This document shows positions 23,950 through 35,409 of a stretch of 64,000 nucleotides of DNA, piece after piece. The notes beneath the pieces were generated by a model, which had not been told where the DNA came from, did no database searches, and was given only the letters and a program-made list of their open reading frames with translations. Position numbers and translations under genes: made by a program. Every line of letters begins with the position of its first letter. Positions within the stretch are counted from its first letter, which is position 1. The DNA comes from Achatina immaculata (Eukaryota > Mollusca > Gastropoda > Stylommatophora > Achatinidae), in the NCBI GenBank assembly GCA_009760885.1, contig CM019714.1, positions 272,109 to 336,108 on the forward strand, read 5' to 3'.

Positions 23950-24716
23950 TAATTTGAAAAGTTTTAATTTTAGATCCTACATTATTTCCCTATTTCTTCT
24001 GAAATAGGAGAATAATAATCGTACTCGCCACCAACAGTGATACATTTGTCTAATCAGTGAAGCAATTCCCATGTGTAAAAATCCGGAGTCCGATTTCTGA
24101 TCAGTTTTTTTACTTCTGTTCCACCGCTTCGTCACTCGAGAACTTCTTCCGCCAGTGTGGTTTTTCAATGGACAAAACAGGTGAAAATCGGTTGGCGATA
24201 AGTCAGGACTATAGGGTGGATGTTCAAGAACTTACTAACCCAAATGGCTAATTTTCTCTTGTGTCAACCGAGCCGTATGTGGTCTGGCATTGTCATGAAG
24301 GAGAAGCACACCTCTAGTCAGTAGACCAGAAGGTTTTCTTCGAATTGCATCCCGTAACATGGACAGAACTTCACAGTTCGATGAAGAGTTCACACTGTCA
24401 CAATATTTCTAGAACTTGGTTAACAACACTCCTTGATAATCTCAGAACACTGTCATCATAACCTTCCCCGCAGAAGGTGTGATCTTGAATTTTTTTGCGC
24501 ATGGCGATGACGGATGTTTTCATTCCACTGAGGCACGCTTTACGTGATAAACACTTTTCAGCATAAACTGCAATCATTTCCTTATGAATGTCCTCAACTG
24601 AATGTCCTTTAACCCACAAAAATCGCACTGCAACTCTCTGTTCTTCTTTGGTACACACTAACAGTTGGGTCGCCATTTTGTTATTGCTTGCTTGGCGGAC
24701 GTACCTCCCAGCGCAC
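23950..24716 (-). mobile_element. mariner-like transposase relic
   Basis: The minus strand begins MATQLLVCTKEEQRVAVRFL (24675 downward), then GHSVEDIHKEM and YAEKCLSRKA. This is the N-terminal helix-turn-helix region of mariner transposases of the SETMAR-like type. Further down, a PPYSPDLSPTDFHLF block containing the third catalytic Asp lies near 24220, followed by a frameshifted C-terminus. Several stops and deletions remove the middle. The gene start abuts the RTE 3' end at 24717. Confidence 0.75.
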
Positions 24717-25016
24717 CCTTCATTCATTCATTTGCATGTCCCTTGCGGAACTTTGCCTCCCAAACAGCACTCCTGTAGGCATCTCGGTTATGAGCAAGAT
24801 GGCCTGCTGCTGCTGCGTCCATTTGCAGATCGTCAACGATTTCTTGCAGCCATCTTCGTTTTGGTCTTCCTCTTTTTCTTTTTCCCATCATGTATCCTTC
24901 CAGTATGGTCTTCTTTAAATTATCATGACGTTTAATGTGCCCAAAATATTTAAGTTTTCTCTCTTTAATCCTCTTTACTAGCCAGTCTTCTTCAATATTA
25001 AGCTCTTGTAGTATAG
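24717..25016 (-). mobile_element. RTE retrotransposon 3' end
   Basis: The minus strand encodes an open ~95-residue C-terminus: DWLVKRIKERKLKYFGHIKR, then GKRKRGRPKRRWLQEIVDDL, ending EAKFRKGHANE. It finishes with a short (ATGA)n tail at about 24717-24732, exactly as at 45533. It is severely 5'-truncated, and the open frame suggests a fairly young insertion. Confidence 0.85.
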
Positions 25017-25653
25017 TTATATACAGCGCACCCTACATACAACTATTATAAAGTTGGATGATGGTACTATCTAAGGATATATTTAAATACTACCTGATAA
25101 CTGCCACTGATAAAATATTTCAATTTGCGAGAGTTACTTACTGACTTTCCCTCGTGTGTGTGTATATATATATATATATAAACTATTTAGGGTTCTAAAA
25201 TATCAAAGGTTACAAGCATCCATTTGATGCATTGGACCTAATGGCCGCGGATATGTGGGAATAACCGGTTGACAAAAACAAAATGTTGCAGTAGAACTGA
25301 TGGTTGAACAATATTTCATGAGTTTCAAAATTAACTTCTTCTGCTTGTCTAATAAGTACATTCACTAAGGAATCTTTTTTGTATGTTAACATATACTTTG
25401 CATAATGTATCGAAATATTCTTCAGTGTTTATTAAATATCGCTGTAGGGAATATGCACTTGAAGTATAAACTGTTTTTTTTAAATTTATTTTATCGAAGG
25501 AATTTCATAAACTCGAAATATTGTTTTCTTTTTTGTTTGCATTTAATTTGGAATTTTAAATTAGTCTCTTAACATAAAAAAACGCCAACCCTTTAAAAGA
25601 TAAAAGGACGTAAGATCCGACACTATTCCTACACACCAATCTACAGACCAGCC
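25017..25653. other. Gene-free stretch upstream of a candidate first exon
   Basis: AT-rich, with a GT/TA microsatellite at about 25155-25182. It directly precedes the signal-peptide exon, so any promoter should lie here. I see no clear TATA box. Confidence 0.4.
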
Positions 25654-25720
25654 ATGACGTTGAGAGGTTTTGCCATTCTTCTGATGTCGTGTGCCTTGTT
25701 TGGACATGGGCAATCTAGAG
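25654..25720 (+). CDS. Candidate first coding exon, secreted protein (signal peptide only)
   Basis: ATG opens MTLRGFAILLMSCALFGHGQ, a good signal peptide with a basic n-region, a hydrophobic core and a small-residue cleavage zone. Two codons later the sequence reaches a near-consensus donor (AGAG then GTAAGA, GT at 25721-25722), leaving phase 1. The first exon of the TNFR-like gene at 44510 also ends in phase 1. I could not find a convincing second exon between here and 35 kb: candidate acceptors near 26048 lead straight to a stop, and those near 26694 and 30568 fall in a dispersed repeat. It may be a real first exon of an unknown secreted protein, a duplicated relic, or chance. Confidence 0.4.
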
Positions 25721-26578
25721 GTAAGATACATTATATATCAATACTCAATGTTATTTTACGAGAAAATTAAAACGACAAAGCGGTTCTGTGGACGGAAAAT
25801 TCGATGACTAAAAAGGACAAGGTCAACGGAAATCATTAAATAATCGAAAAAAACGTTTTCTTGCGTTTGTCTTTTGTTAAACAAAATCATCACAAGTAAT
25901 ATGATTGCAGAATATGCAGCTTTAGATAGTAGTCTCTGCTGTTTTCTCTGAGATTCGTAGTTACAAGTACATGGTGTGAAACTTTGTCTCTATTATTTTT
26001 ACTATTTATAGAACTACATGAGTTCTTTGTGTGAGATGTGTCTGTTCAGGTCTTACAACAACGCACCTTTAAGTAAGTGACGATGTGATCTCTTATCATT
26101 TTGTCACGTGATTGAGCTGTTATTGAACTTAGTCACAAGCCTGGCTTCCTGGGAGACTTCTGGAGAGAGAACAGCTGTGGGAAGCTAGAGGATAGACATA
26201 TGGAACGTTTCCAGCGTGTTTGTCTGTCTACACGATACAGTGATTAAACATGGCGTGTTTTTCTAAGGTCTTCATCTTGGACTTACGTTTAGTGAAGTTT
26301 CTTGTGTTTGGACGTCACTCCTTACAGCATGACTCAGCACACATATACCACCAGGGAAACAAAGTCGTATTTGACACATCTAAATACGTTAGTGAGAAAC
26401 TAAACACTGAATGTAAATGATTATTTTCTACTCTTCGCTCTCTGCCTCTCTTCCCACAAATCTTTCATATTATTATTTATGCTGTTGTCAGTTTTTGTCA
26501 AGCTTATCTTTCTATTTATGTGTGCAAAGAACATTCTTATGATAGCTTTTATTATATTTATTTTCACCGACTTTCATC

Positions 26579-26955
26579 ATGCGCGGCTCACCTTAACAGA
26601 GCAATGTACACTTAACATGGCTGTCATAAAATATATCTACATAGTCTTCAATAATCTCTTTTTTTCAAGAATTCTTCCCTACATGTGTTTCAGAATACGA
26701 AGAAAAAGAAAGCCAATGAAACAATTACAACTCTTGTATGCACATCGAAAGTCAAATGCAGTCTTCCAACTGCCTTGAACATTGCTTACGACAACTTGGA
26801 CGAAGTCCAGAATGAAAATTCTGTTATTCGTTTTGTTCAAGTCAGGGTTAACCATATTATTATTCCAGCTCTAGGGCATTTTAAGTACATCTGTCCGTCT
26901 GCCTGTCTGTCTGTCAGTTTGTCTGTCTGTTTGTTTGTTTGTTTGTTTCTCTGTT

Positions 26956-26989
<34 letters not shown>

Positions 26990-26990
26990 A
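26579..26990 (+). repeat. Dispersed repeat D, copy 2, with (CTGT)n tail
   Basis: This aligns with 30440-30830 through CTCACCTTAACA, ATGCAGTCTT, ACAACTTGGACGA and TTATTCCAGCT, and ends in a CTGT array at 26890-26990. It is more diverged from copies 1 and 3 than they are from each other. Confidence 0.6.
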
Positions 26991-27184
26991 AAGAGTTACA
27001 AGCAGCATCTCTAGATCATGTGTAGCACCTAACTGACCCTGATAAGGCCCAAGGATACTGTGTAAAATCCTTTCGGGATATATTTCAGAAGCATTTTCCT
27101 GTTAAGGAGGTGAGAGTTAAACCTCAAGTGAAGTCCCCATGGATAAACACCTGAGATATTGCAAGTCATGAGAGAAAGAGTTCA

Positions 27185-28700
27185 GACCCAGAAAAGTAAG
27201 GAATTCACTAGGTAACAACTACTAAAGAATAGATATGTAGAAGCTAAGGAGTGGATATGTGCGAAAGTCAGGGAATGGGCATGTGTGAAAGCTAAGGAAT
27301 AGATATGTGTGAAAGTCAAGAGATAGACAAGTTTGAAAGCTAAGGAATAGATATGTGTGAATGTTCTGATATAGATATGTGTGAAAGCAAAGGAATATAA
27401 ATATGTTAAAGTTAGCTGATAGACAAATGTGATAGCCAAGGAATAGATATGTGTGAAATGAGGGATTAGACAACTGTGAAACCAATGAAATAGATATGAG
27501 TGAAGGTTAGGGGATAGACATCTGTGAAAACTAAAGAATAGATATGCGTGAAAGTTAAGAGATACACAAGTGTGGAAGGTAAGGAATAGATGTGTGTGAA
27601 AGTCAGGAAATAGACATGCGTGAAAGTTAAGGACTAGATATGTGTGAAACTTAGGGGATAGACAAGTGTGAAAGAGAACAGACTTCAGTGAAAATTAGGG
27701 TATAGGTACTTTTGGAAAGTTAGGGGAATGGCATGTTTGAAAGTTAGGGGATACATAAGTGTGAAGGCTAAGGAATAGACAAGTGTGAAAGTTAAAGGAT
27801 GGACATGTGCCAAAGCTAAGGAATATATATATGTGAAAGTTAGGGAGTAGGAAATATGTGAAACTATGTAATAAATAGGTCTTAAAGTTAGGGGATAGAC
27901 AAATGTGAAAGCTAAGAAATAGATGTGTGTGAAAGTTAGAGTATAAGCAAGTGTGAACGCTAAAGGAAAGTAAAGTGTGAAATTTAGGGGATAGACAAGA
28001 GTGAAAGCTAAGGGATAGATAAGTGTGAAAGCTAAATGATACACATGCATGAAAGGTATGGGTTAGACAAATGTGAAAGTTAGAGGATAGACAAGTGTGA
28101 AAGCGAAGGGATAGAAACGTAGGGGATATATATATAAATGAACAGTAAGGGACAGACACGTGTTGAATTTACTTGGATAGATATGTTGCAATGTTAGGTG
28201 AGAGACCTGTGTGAAAGTTGGGGTATTGAAATCTGTGAAAGTTAGGGAATAGACATGAGAGTTAGCGGAAAGACATGTGTGAAAGCTTAGGAACTGATAT
28301 GTTGGAAATGAGGAATTAGATATCTGTGAAAGATAAAGGATAGATGTACAAAATCTAAGGAATAGAGATGTGCGAACTTTAGGGGATAGGCATGTATGAA
28401 AGCTAAAGAATACATGTGTGTGAAAGTTAGAAAATAGACAAATGTGAAAGCTAAGGAATAGATATATATGAAAGGTGGGGTATAGACAAAATGTTAAAGG
28501 TAGGGAATAGATATGTGTGAAAGTTAAGATATGCACAGGTGTGAAAGCATAGGAATATACATGTGTGAAACGCAGAGAGCAGACACGTGCGAAAGATAAG
28601 GAATAACGGATGTGATGGAAAAGATATGTGTGAGATAACGGATTAGACAAGTGTGAAAGTAAAGGAATTGATATTTGTGAAGTTTAGCTGATAGACCTCT
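27185..28700. repeat. 24/48-bp degenerate minisatellite, left part
   Basis: About sixty 24-bp units alternate between GTGAAAGCTAAGGAATAGAT-like and GTGAAAGTTAGGGGATAGAC-like forms, giving a 48-bp higher-order period. Because 24 is a multiple of three and stops are rare on the minus strand, long frames of an 8-residue FHT(Y/C)L(F/S)-type repeat run through it. I regard these as by-products. Confidence 0.9.
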
Positions 28701-29385
28701 ATCTTAATGCTAAGAAAACTAAATTGATGACAACTGACAAAACAAACAAGGCAGCTGAAATATATATCAATGAGGAAAAATTGGAAGAAGTGGAGAGTTT
28801 TGAATATCTTGGATCACTACTAACTAATAATGGAGATACAATGAGGGAAATTAAAAGGAGGACATCTATTGCTCTTCAGAAAGTAAAACAAATAAATAAT
28901 CTGTGGAGAGGAGCAGACAGAACTATAAAAATAAGATTTTTAAGGGCATGCATCTTTCCCATCGCAACATATGCCTGTGAGACCTGGACACTTAGCAAAA
29001 CAGCTGAGAAACACATAAATGCCTTTGAATGTAAATGCTACAGAAGAGTTATCCAAATATCGTGGACAGAAAAAAGAACAAATATATCTATACTACAAGA
29101 GCTTAATATTGAAGAAGGCTGGCTAGTAAATAGGATTAAAGAGAGAAAACTTAAATATTTTGGACACATTAAACGTCATGATAATTTAGAGAAGACCGTA
29201 TTGGAAGGATACGTAATGAGAAAAAGAAAAAGAGGAAGACCAAGACGAAGATGGCTGCAGGACATCGTTGACGATCTGTAAATGGATGCATCAGCAGCAG
29301 GCCATCTTGTTCACAACCGAGATGCCTACAGGAGTGCTGTTTGTGAGGCAAAGTTCCGCCAGGGACATGCAAATGAATGATGATG
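28701..29385 (+). mobile_element. RTE retrotransposon C-terminal fragment inside the minisatellite
   Basis: An open frame of 185 codons (28724-29281) encodes the post-RT region: LEEVESFEYLGSLLTNNGD, IFPIATYACETWTLSKTAEK, then KRGRPRRRWLQDIVDDL. Beyond the stop the remaining codons still read as family sequence up to the GACATGCAAATGAATGATGA tail. The stop at 29279 therefore truncates an otherwise intact C-terminus. AGCTGATAGAC occurs on both sides (28686 and 29390), a possible 11-bp target duplication, but the same string occurs elsewhere in the array. Confidence 0.85.
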
Positions 29386-29877
29386 AGCTGATAGACATGT
29401 GTGAAAGCTAAGGAATAGATGTGTATGAAAGTTAGGGGATAGACAAGTGTGAAAGGTATGGGATAGACATATTTGAAAGATAATGAAAGACACCTGTAAA
29501 AGTTAGTGGAAAGTTAAACAACAAATATGTGTGAAAATTAGGAGATAGAGATGAGTCCAAGCTAAGATATATAATTATGTAAGAAAGTAAAGTGGTACAC
29601 AAATATGAAAGCTAAGGAATAGATATGTGTGAAAGTCACGGAATGGACATGTGTGAAAGCTAAGGAATAGATATATGTGAAAGTCAAGGAATAGGCAAGT
29701 GTGAAAAGTAAGAAATAGATATATGTCTAAGTTCTAATATAGACAATTGTGAAAGCAAAAGAATATAAATCGGTGAAAGTTAGCTGATAGACAAGTGTCA
29801 AAGCCAAGGAATAGATATGTGTGAAATGAGGGATTAGACAATTGTTATAGCAATGAAATAGATATGAGTGAAGTAAT
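29386..29877. repeat. 24/48-bp degenerate minisatellite, right part
   Basis: The array continues after the RTE insertion with the same unit and phase style, then stops abruptly where a reversed RT fragment begins at 29878. Confidence 0.9.
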
Positions 29878-30450
29878 GTGTCGTCAGCATACCGAAGGTT
29901 GTTAATATTGTATCCTTTAATTTTTATGCCTGATTCTGTGATGATTGTTCTTAGAATATTCTCGCTGTACAGAGAAAAAAGGTCTCGAGATAGTACACAT
30001 CCTTGTCGCACCTCTTGTTTTATAGGTTGGTATTTTCCAATTCTATTTTCAACTCGAACTGCTGCTTCTTGCTGCCAGTATAGATGTTTTACAATCCTCA
30101 GGTCTTTGCCGTCTATATTGATGTCTTCAAGCATTTTAATAATTTTGTTATGTTTCATCTTGTCAAATGCCTTGGTGTAATCAATGAAGCATGAGTAGAG
30201 ATCTTTCTGTACTTCTAAAGCTCTTTCTGTTAGTGTTCGTAAAGCATAAATGTCATTGTGTGTTCCCTTTCCTTCAACAAATCCAAACTGTTCATCTGCT
30301 ATTTCCATTTTTATCTTTTTCCTTGTTCTTCTCATAATGATTCTCAGAAGTAGCTTCGTTATGTGACATGAGAGGCTGATAGTCCGGTGGTCGTCACATT
30401 CCTTTGCACCTGGTTTGTTTATTTTATATATTTTATTAATTTGTGTCATG
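29878..30450 (-). mobile_element. RTE retrotransposon, reverse transcriptase core fragment
   Basis: The minus strand encodes an uninterrupted RT core: ECDDHRTISLSCHITKLLLR, ADEQFGFVEGKGTHNDIYAL, SCFIDYTKAFDKMKHNKIIK, an RQGC box, and RYADDTLL with both catalytic aspartates. The same family is seen at 37265-37840. At 29877 the frame runs straight into the minisatellite, producing a 240-codon chimeric frame. The copy is truncated on both sides. Confidence 0.85.
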
Positions 30451-30952
30451 CACGTCTCATTTTAACTTTACAAGGTACTCTTCACATGGTTTCTCTCTAC
30501 ATAGACTCCAAAGTTTGTTTTTCTCATAAGAAGCTAATGTGTCTACTGATTGTTACGTGTTTTTCAGATTACCGTGCAAAGGTAAAACAGAATTAAAATC
30601 AACCCTTCAAAAGTTGTATTTTTGCGTTATTTTAAAGTCAAAGTAACATGATCTATTTCAAATTAAGGCACTTCGAAAGAGACATGCAGTCTTTTCAACG
30701 TCTTAAACGGCGCTTACGACAACTTGGACGAGGTTCAGTATGAATACTCTGGCAATGATTTCGTTAACGGGAAGTTTATTCCAGCTGTTGTTTCAGAACT
30801 AGGACCAGTAAGTGCATCTGTCTGTCTGTCTACCTATCTATCTATCGGTTTGTTTGCTTGTCTGCTTCTGTCTGTCTATATGTCTGTTTATATATGTGTC
30901 TGTGTCTGTCCATCCGTCCATCCGTTCATCCATCCATCCGGCCATTTATATC
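30440..30952 (+). repeat. Dispersed repeat D, copy 3, with CTGT/CTAT/CATC tail
   Basis: The best-preserved copy of repeat D. It shares GCACGTCTCATTTTAACTTT and AAAGTCAAAGTAACATGATC with copy 1 and the ACAACTTGGACGAGGTTCAG block with copy 2. The tetranucleotide tail from about 30820 runs into an assembly gap. Confidence 0.65.
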
Positions 30953-31052
30953 NNNNNNNNNNNNNNNNNNNNNNNNNNNNNNNNNNNNNNNNNNNNNNNN
31001 NNNNNNNNNNNNNNNNNNNNNNNNNNNNNNNNNNNNNNNNNNNNNNNNNNNN
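30953..31052. other. Assembly gap, 100 N
   Basis: Exactly 100 N bases. The gap falls within a simple-repeat tail, a likely cause of the assembly break. Confidence 0.99.
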
Positions 31053-31159
31053 CAAACTCATGTAGCTGTAACATTATTTCTCTTCAGGTCTACTATAGTA
31101 CAGAGTAGTTCTTTTTTTAAATCGTCGTAAATACTTTTTTTTTGCACTACCAGATAGTT

Positions 31160-31163
31160 TAGA

Positions 31164-31204
<41 letters not shown>

Positions 31205-31285
31205 ATGTATATAATATACATATACATACATATAGTACATATAATGTATATATGTAAGGGGAATATATGCTTATATATATATAAA
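31160..31285. repeat. (TA)n and ATAC-rich microsatellite
   Basis: A TA dinucleotide run followed by degenerate ATAC/TATA. Confidence 0.9.
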
Positions 31286-31919
31286 GGTACACTATGGCCA
31301 GTTAAGAGAATTATTTATTACAAATAGAATGATGACACCAGAATCACCAGTGAAGATGACGTTCATCCTGCAGTGTCGAACAAACCTGCCTCCCATGTAA
31401 GTACTTTTAGTCTTTCCGGGACTGGATATTTTCATTTAAAAAAAAAAAATATATATGATTCTCTCACAATGTTTTATAACACACTTAAAGGGAGATAACA
31501 GAATTATTAATGTTGTTAATCAGTTCTCTACTTTGAGTTCACAATATTTGTGCGCTGTAGTGTTGAGCTAATAGTTGGCTTCTCACACTCTTAGATAGCC
31601 ATGTCTAGATTAACAAGAAATAAATAAACGCTGAAATGACGACGCTTAAGAGTTTAGCTAATACAACTGGGTATAGTTGTTTTTTTTTGTTTTTTTGTGA
31701 ATATTGAATTTCATGAAATTAGGGAATTATTTGAAATGAAATTTATTCGGACTTTATTGATTCTTCTTAGTTTTTACTTTTAAAAATTGTTAATGAGAAG
31801 CACTTTCCTATAAGTATAACAAATGATATCTTCTAAGAATACTTAGATTGTGGGGAAGAGAGATAATACTAGTTAATTTAAATGTCAAATGGAATCTCAG
31901 TTATCACCCATAATTGATT

Positions 31920-32120
31920 GGAAGGAGATACTTTTAGTTAATTTAGATGTGAGGATGGTATATTAAATATCTAGCATAACTGATTGGAAGGAGATACTTT
32001 TAGTTAATTTAGATGTGAGGATGGTATATTAAATATCTAGCATAACTGATTGGAAGGAGATACTTTTAGTTACTTTAGATGTGAGGATGCTATATTAAAT
32101 ATCTAGCATAACTGATTGGG
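31920..32120. repeat. 66-bp tandem repeat, 3 copies
   Basis: GAAGGAGATACTTTTAGTTA begins units at 31921, 31987 and 32053, exactly 66 bp apart. More degenerate units extend on both sides (about 31850-32310). Confidence 0.9.
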
Positions 32121-32310
32121 GAGAAATGTGGTAAAGCATCTCAATTATCTTCGTTAATTAATTGGAGGGATATTACTTTAGTTAATTAAAATGCTGTAAG
32201 GCTTCTTAATTATTTCACTTAATTGATTTGAGGAAGATAATGTTAGTTAGTTAAATGGGATAAAGTATCTTAATTATCTCCCATAACTAATTCGAGGGAA
32301 ATAAAGGTCA

Positions 32311-34319
32311 TTTGTCAAAGGTTTCTCTCCGGTCACCAGAAGTAAAAAACAGAAATAAGGAAATACGATATGGGAAATTTTCCTGTAAAATAATAATAAT
32401 GGTAATAATAATAACAATAGTAATAATAGTAATAATAATAATGTGAGTCAGTCTGGAATTAAATTGAAACACAAAGAGACGTGGCTCATTTTTGCAATAT
32501 TGGCGTAACAGCCTGTTTTATCATTTGTGTAGCAGCCTATTTTTATCTATAATTATGCCAGTGGAAAACCTTCGTTCTCAAATGAAAAACATTAGTCAGG
32601 CAAACTGATTGGTGAGCACATCCAGATAAAAGAGATAACTTCCACAACCAGCTGGCTGCTACATATCCTCGCAGAGATAACTTCCACAACCAGGTGACAT
32701 ATCCTCGCATCATTTTCTGAGACAGAGACTTTATGTACCTTGTGGTTCAGTTCTATCCAGGTTTGTTTTCCGTGACTTTAGCGTTATATGAGGAGGAAAC
32801 AAGGGGTTAAACTGAAGGCACAATACGCAAGATTAAGGGGACACACGCAAACCTTCTATTTTCTTACGCAAACCTGATACTGTGTAATAGAAGATAAGAT
32901 ATAACGAACTATCTGAAATGTTACACGTGCAAGGAAAGTACCTTAAATTAACGTTCTAAAGGGAAGTAACATTTAAAGGAAAACATCTGAGAAGAGAAGA
33001 GTAAAAGTTCATAGAAACACAGACAGTGTTTTACAGAAAACAGAAACACAATTTATATGGAGGGCATATTTCAAGATAAGGTACAAAGCCTTCGTGACGG
33101 AAGTGAATTAAATGCGGGAATATCTTGGGGGGGGGGGGGGGGTGTACAAGTAACTCCGGAAATTTCCAAACATCTGGTACCCTCTTCCGGTCTCGTTTGG
33201 CGAATTCCCTATTATACGTGTCTTCGGAATAAATGTTTTTTTTTTACAGTAACCGATTGTTAAAATTTACTTATGAGCACTTCTTTATCTGTTCAATTTT
33301 CTGCAAGTAAAGTTCAGTTTTCGTGGAATACAGGTGGCGCTCTACTAGCAGCCTCGTTCTGAACTAACGGAAACATCCTCCATATTGGCAAGCACTTAGT
33401 CAACGTCGCAGCAAGAGTGATACAATCGTGTAAATCTGTTACGTATATGTTAATCATGTTACACTTGATTGTTCAACAATTGTTACAAGACTTGATTAGC
33501 CTTGACGCAACAAACTGATCAGACAATGACCGTCAGACAGGATTAACTTTTGACCCTATACGATGACCAGAAGATACCTCTTCCCTCCAGGGGGATTCAG
33601 ATGGCATGAAAGCCATGTTTGAAGATAAACCATGTGAGACTCTGACATGGACAACGACAAGACAATAAAGTTAACATTGACCAGCGACGCCATCATTACT
33701 TTTATTCATTCCCTTTTATTCTCTCCCCCCCCCCCCGGTAGAAAGAGATGTTCTCAAAAATGTTTTTACCTGCTGCGTGTGTACTAGTTAAGTTATCTCA
33801 CTAAGGTTCAATGTTTTGATATTATATATCTATGCCTCTGTGTAACCAGAAATTATTTCGACCTTTTTTATGTGTCAAAGTAATATTTTTCAGGTATAAA
33901 TTTATTACCTTTATCACACAAATCACTATCATGTCATGATTTGTAAAAGCCCACCCCTTCATTATTTCATCTCATGGGTAATCAAACCCAATTCTTATCG
34001 TTGCAACTGACTTGAAATCGTTACGCGTTGAATGTAAATAAACTTTACTTATTAAAAAAAAGGTTTTAGCTAACATTTCCTCCACAGCGAAAGTCGTGTC
34101 ACAAATGAATGATACATTTGACTATGCCTTGGCACAATGCAATAGAAGCTTCGGGAAAAATATCTCAGTTTAGTTTCTATCCTGTTAAAAATTATCCTAG
34201 TCATGTTTTTCCTAAGATGGACTTGTCATACATTGTACCTTAATGATAACTGATCACAGACTTTGTTTTTCTTATACAGATTTAACTCCTTTTTTAACGA
34301 CTACCCTTTCTTGATCTTT
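32311..34319. other. Gene-free stretch
   Basis: No supported gene. It includes an (AAT)n run near 32388-32445, a short direct repeat of about 50 bp at 32628-32710 (GAGATAACTTCCACAACCAG twice), a run of about 16 G at 33127-33142 and a run of C near 33725-33736. Confidence 0.5.
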
Positions 34320-35215
34320 CGTCTTCTTATTACTTCATCTCTTCTTCTTCTTTTATTTCTTCTTCTTCTTCCTTCACCTTTCTTCTTCTGCTGCTTCTTA
34401 CTTCACCTGTCTTCTTCTTACTTTATCTTTCTTCTTCTTCTTATATAATCTTTCTTCTTCTTCTTCTTCTTCTTCTTATATAATCTTTCTTCTTCTTCTT
34501 CTTCTTTCTTGATTTTTGGTCTTCTTCTTACTCCATCTCTTCTTCTTCTTCTTTTATGTCTTTTTTTTCGTCCTTCGGGTTTCTTCTTCTGCTGCTTTTT
34601 ACTTCACCTGTCTTCTTCTTACTTTATTTTTCTTCTTCTTCTTCTTCTTATATTATCTTTCCTGTTTTTCTTCTTCTTTTATTTCTTCTTCTTCTTTCTT
34701 GATATTATGTCTTCTTCTTCTTCTTCTTCATCTTCAACTCTTTCCGTCATCTTTCTTCTTCTTTTAGTTCCTTCATCGTTCTTATTCTTCTTCTTCCTTC
34801 ATATTTCTTATTCTTCTTCCTTCATTTCTACTACTTCTTCCTTCATTATTATCTTTTCCCTCCATCTTTCTTTTTCTTCTTCTTCTTCTTCTTCTTCGAC
34901 TTCTTCCTTCATCTTTCTTCTTCTTCTTCTTACTTCACCTTTCTTCTTCTTTTTTTTCTTCCTTTATTTCTTATTCTTTTTCGTCTTCTTCTTAAACCAT
35001 CTTTCCTTTTTATTCTTCTTCCTGTATTTCTTCTTCTTCTTCTTCACCTTTCCTCTTTTTCTTCTTCCTTCTTCTTTTCTCATTTCTTCTTAATGTTATC
35101 TTTCTTCTTCTTCCTCCTCTTCTTCCTCTTTCTTATTCTTCTGTTTCCTTCATCGTTTTTCTTCTTCTTCTTCTTCTTTTTCTTCTTTCTTCTTCTTCTT
35201 CTTCTTTGTTCAGTT
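34320..35215. repeat. ~900-bp (TTC)n polypyrimidine tract
   Basis: Almost pure pyrimidine on the + strand, mainly TTC with TTA, CTT and ATC interruptions. Such tracts can adopt triplex (H-DNA) structures. Phe/Leu/Ser-only frames on + and Lys/Arg/Glu-only frames on - are not genes. Confidence 0.95.
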
Positions 35216-35409
35216 CTGTATTCTATATGGATAACAAAACGAATTTTGAGTAACAGAATATCAGCATTAGCTCTCTCCAAACAATTGTATCTGAAATATG
35301 GTTACTGAGAGCCTTAAGCAAAGTGTCTTGAAGTAAACCTTCACTCGATTAATTTCATCCTTAGAAAAGCCTGTTCAAAATAAGAGGTACTCCAGCAACT
35401 GTAATCATG

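Noticed and set aside
26041..26075. A possible second exon for the gene starting at 25654
   Set aside because: From the acceptor near 26048 the required phase gives a stop at the end of a 23-nt exon.
27182..28650. Minus-strand frames of 121-195 codons with an 8-residue repeat
   Set aside because: The 24-bp minisatellite unit is a multiple of three and lacks stops on this strand, so long frames arise without selection. There are frames in two overlapping readings with equal length.
31347..31400. A possible short exon ending at the GTAAGTAC donor near 31398
   Set aside because: The acceptor is weak, the length is very short, and no neighbouring exon could be joined in phase.
34263..35308. Several frames of up to 194 codons rich in Phe, Leu and Ser, and a Lys/Arg-rich antisense frame
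   Set aside because: They are direct translations of a TTC polypyrimidine tract and its complement.
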